Below, piece by piece: positions 62,882 to 64,000 of a DNA stretch of 64,000 bases (positions within the stretch are counted from its first letter, which is position 1; each line of letters begins with the position of its first letter). The notes under the pieces are model-generated. The model made no database searches, was not told the DNA's origin, and saw only the letters and a program-made list of their open reading frames with translations. Origin of the DNA: Psilocybe azurescens (Eukaryota > Basidiomycota > Agaricomycetes > Agaricales > Agrocybaceae); assembly GCA_023853785.1 (NCBI GenBank), contig JAJIRX010000782.1, positions 124,001 to 188,000 on the forward strand. Reading direction: 5' to 3'. Made by a program: the position numbers and the translations under genes.

Positions 62882-63866
62882 ATGTGGTACTTTCAATTAT
62901 ACGGGCGTGGCATTAGATGCGCTCGACGGACATGGCACCACCAGGGCGGCGTCCCTGGTTACATATCTCCTGGCGCCCAAACAGCGACTAAGCCTCCCTA
63001 CACATGAAGTACGCGTGCATTCTACAACCACCATTTTCGACCAACACATCCTGCCTGGGCATCGTACCTGATTACATACCTCATACCTGCCAACCCCTGA
63101 CAACCAAGCAGAGACCAAGCCTACTGCGCATAAAGCGCCCAATTGGATTCCCCATTTCCCATCGTAGACGCGACACCATTTCCATTGTTCTCCCCTCCTC
63201 CACACTTTATGTCGTATAAACTCGCACGCAGCTTCTATTTGAAAGCATTCCCGCAGTACATTGTGATCGTTTTTTGGCTCTCGCCTCAGTCCCAATCAGC
63301 CCTAATCAGGCTTATCGCAACTTGACCAAGGAACTACCACCGGTAAGGCCCGCCTGCTGGCTGTACTGTGCACGTCAAATATGTGTCAAATGTATCTGTA
63401 GCCATCCGTGGACATCCGTTCTGAACATCATCTCTTTTGCAGATTTTGGATCAAGATTAAATGAAGTCCGCGCTTGCCCGTTCAGGAACGAAATGACGCC
63501 GAACAGAGGCTGCCTGTGGCGTGGAGAAGGTTACCTGCGTGAATATCAACTCCACTATATGTTTCTTCTTACTTGAGGCGGCAGCTCGTGTAGTTCACCA
63601 CGCGGCCGCTAATGTCGTCAGCAAGAAAGCACACGGAGGCTGAGGCTCTCAGCCAACGAATCTCACACTCAAAACATAAGACATTGCCCGTCACACATGG
63701 CTACCTGGTCCTCATACATGATGTAGCAACCCAAGATGAGATCATCCGTCAGATCTGAAAACTGAAATTATTCCAGGGAGATTCGGCGAGTGCGCTGAGA
63801 CAATAAAGCCACTATGCATATAAGAAAACGTTCTTTGGACACCCGTACTGCCTTGTCACGACCAGC
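62882..63866. other. Intergenic, no clear gene
   Basis: May include the last exon of the preceding membrane protein (hydrophobic LLHLLLPVMVFATVECG frame, to 63071). A sequence CATATAAG about 45 bp upstream of 63867 could be a TATA box. Confidence 0.4.
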
Positions 63867-64000
63867 ATGTCTGCACCAGCGCCGTCTTTCAGCTTCTTCA
63901 ACGGCCAGGAGAATGTGATCAGTGCTGACTTTAACTCCACGATGCTCTATATTTTTCTAATGGGTAGGCGATTTGTCCCTATACAGCCTATGTATATACT
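63867..64000 (+). CDS. Start of a probable membrane-protein gene (cut by window end)
   Basis: MSAPAPSFSFFNGQENVISA followed by DFNSTMLYIFLMG, then a GTAGGCG donor at about 63964. The short polar N-terminus with an N-glycosylation-type motif ahead of a hydrophobic stretch resembles the openings of basidiomycete multi-pass proteins such as the one at 61477. Only the first exon is inside the window. Confidence 0.45.
   Translation, partial: MSAPAPSFSFFNGQENVISADFNSTMLYIFLMGRRFVPIQPMYI

Overview
The window looks like a nuclear segment of a filamentous basidiomycete, most likely an Agaricomycete. Genes carry many short introns (about 45-70 bp) with GT-AG borders. The families are ones typical of mushroom-forming fungi: DUF6534-type and other multi-pass membrane proteins, a CYP63-like P450, an alpha-type protein kinase, GH1 beta-glucosidase and small secreted proteins. 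The transposons are a Ty1/copia retroelement, Tc1/mariner, and an integrase-core DDE transposase gene common in basidiomycetes. Species cannot be named from this sequence.

Layout. 1-11.1 kb: 5' part of an acyl-CoA oxidase (minus), a DUF6534 membrane protein (plus), a gene-poor stretch with a GC-rich inverted-repeat relic, and a CYP63-like P450 (plus). 11.9-25.6 kb: a nested mobile-element island bounded by 123-bp inverted repeats. It holds an integrase-core DDE transposase, an alpha-kinase gene with an almost intact Tc1/mariner element inside one intron, and a young Ty1/copia element with matching LTRs and a perfect 5-bp target duplication. 25.9-29.1 kb: a seven-helix-type membrane protein and a 1-kb fold-back repeat. 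29.8-41.1 kb is the conserved core: NAA15 (NatA auxiliary subunit) and PDS5 (cohesin regulator) start head to head 122 bp apart, followed by a type-B carboxylesterase. 42.9-50.6 kb: an intron-containing tRNA-Gln, remnants of an SDR and a Gfo/Idh-type oxidoreductase, a second P450 and a coiled-coil protein. 51.5-64 kb: a small secreted protein built of three repeats, a Harbinger-like MITE, a GH1 beta-glucosidase, a highly acidic protein, and three membrane-protein genes, the last cut by the window edge.

Two points matter most. First, the 123-bp inverted repeats with 9-bp flanks that match at 7 positions imply one DNA transposon of about 6.6 kb before nesting, which would carry an alpha-kinase as cargo beside its transposase. 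Second, reading frames break at more than a dozen places and nearly every break is the loss of one base from a homopolymer run, even in NAA15 and PDS5. Assembly error is therefore the better first explanation, and most frame-broken genes here should not be called pseudogenes without read support. True nonsense changes do occur in the Gfo/Idh remnant and in the secreted repeat protein.
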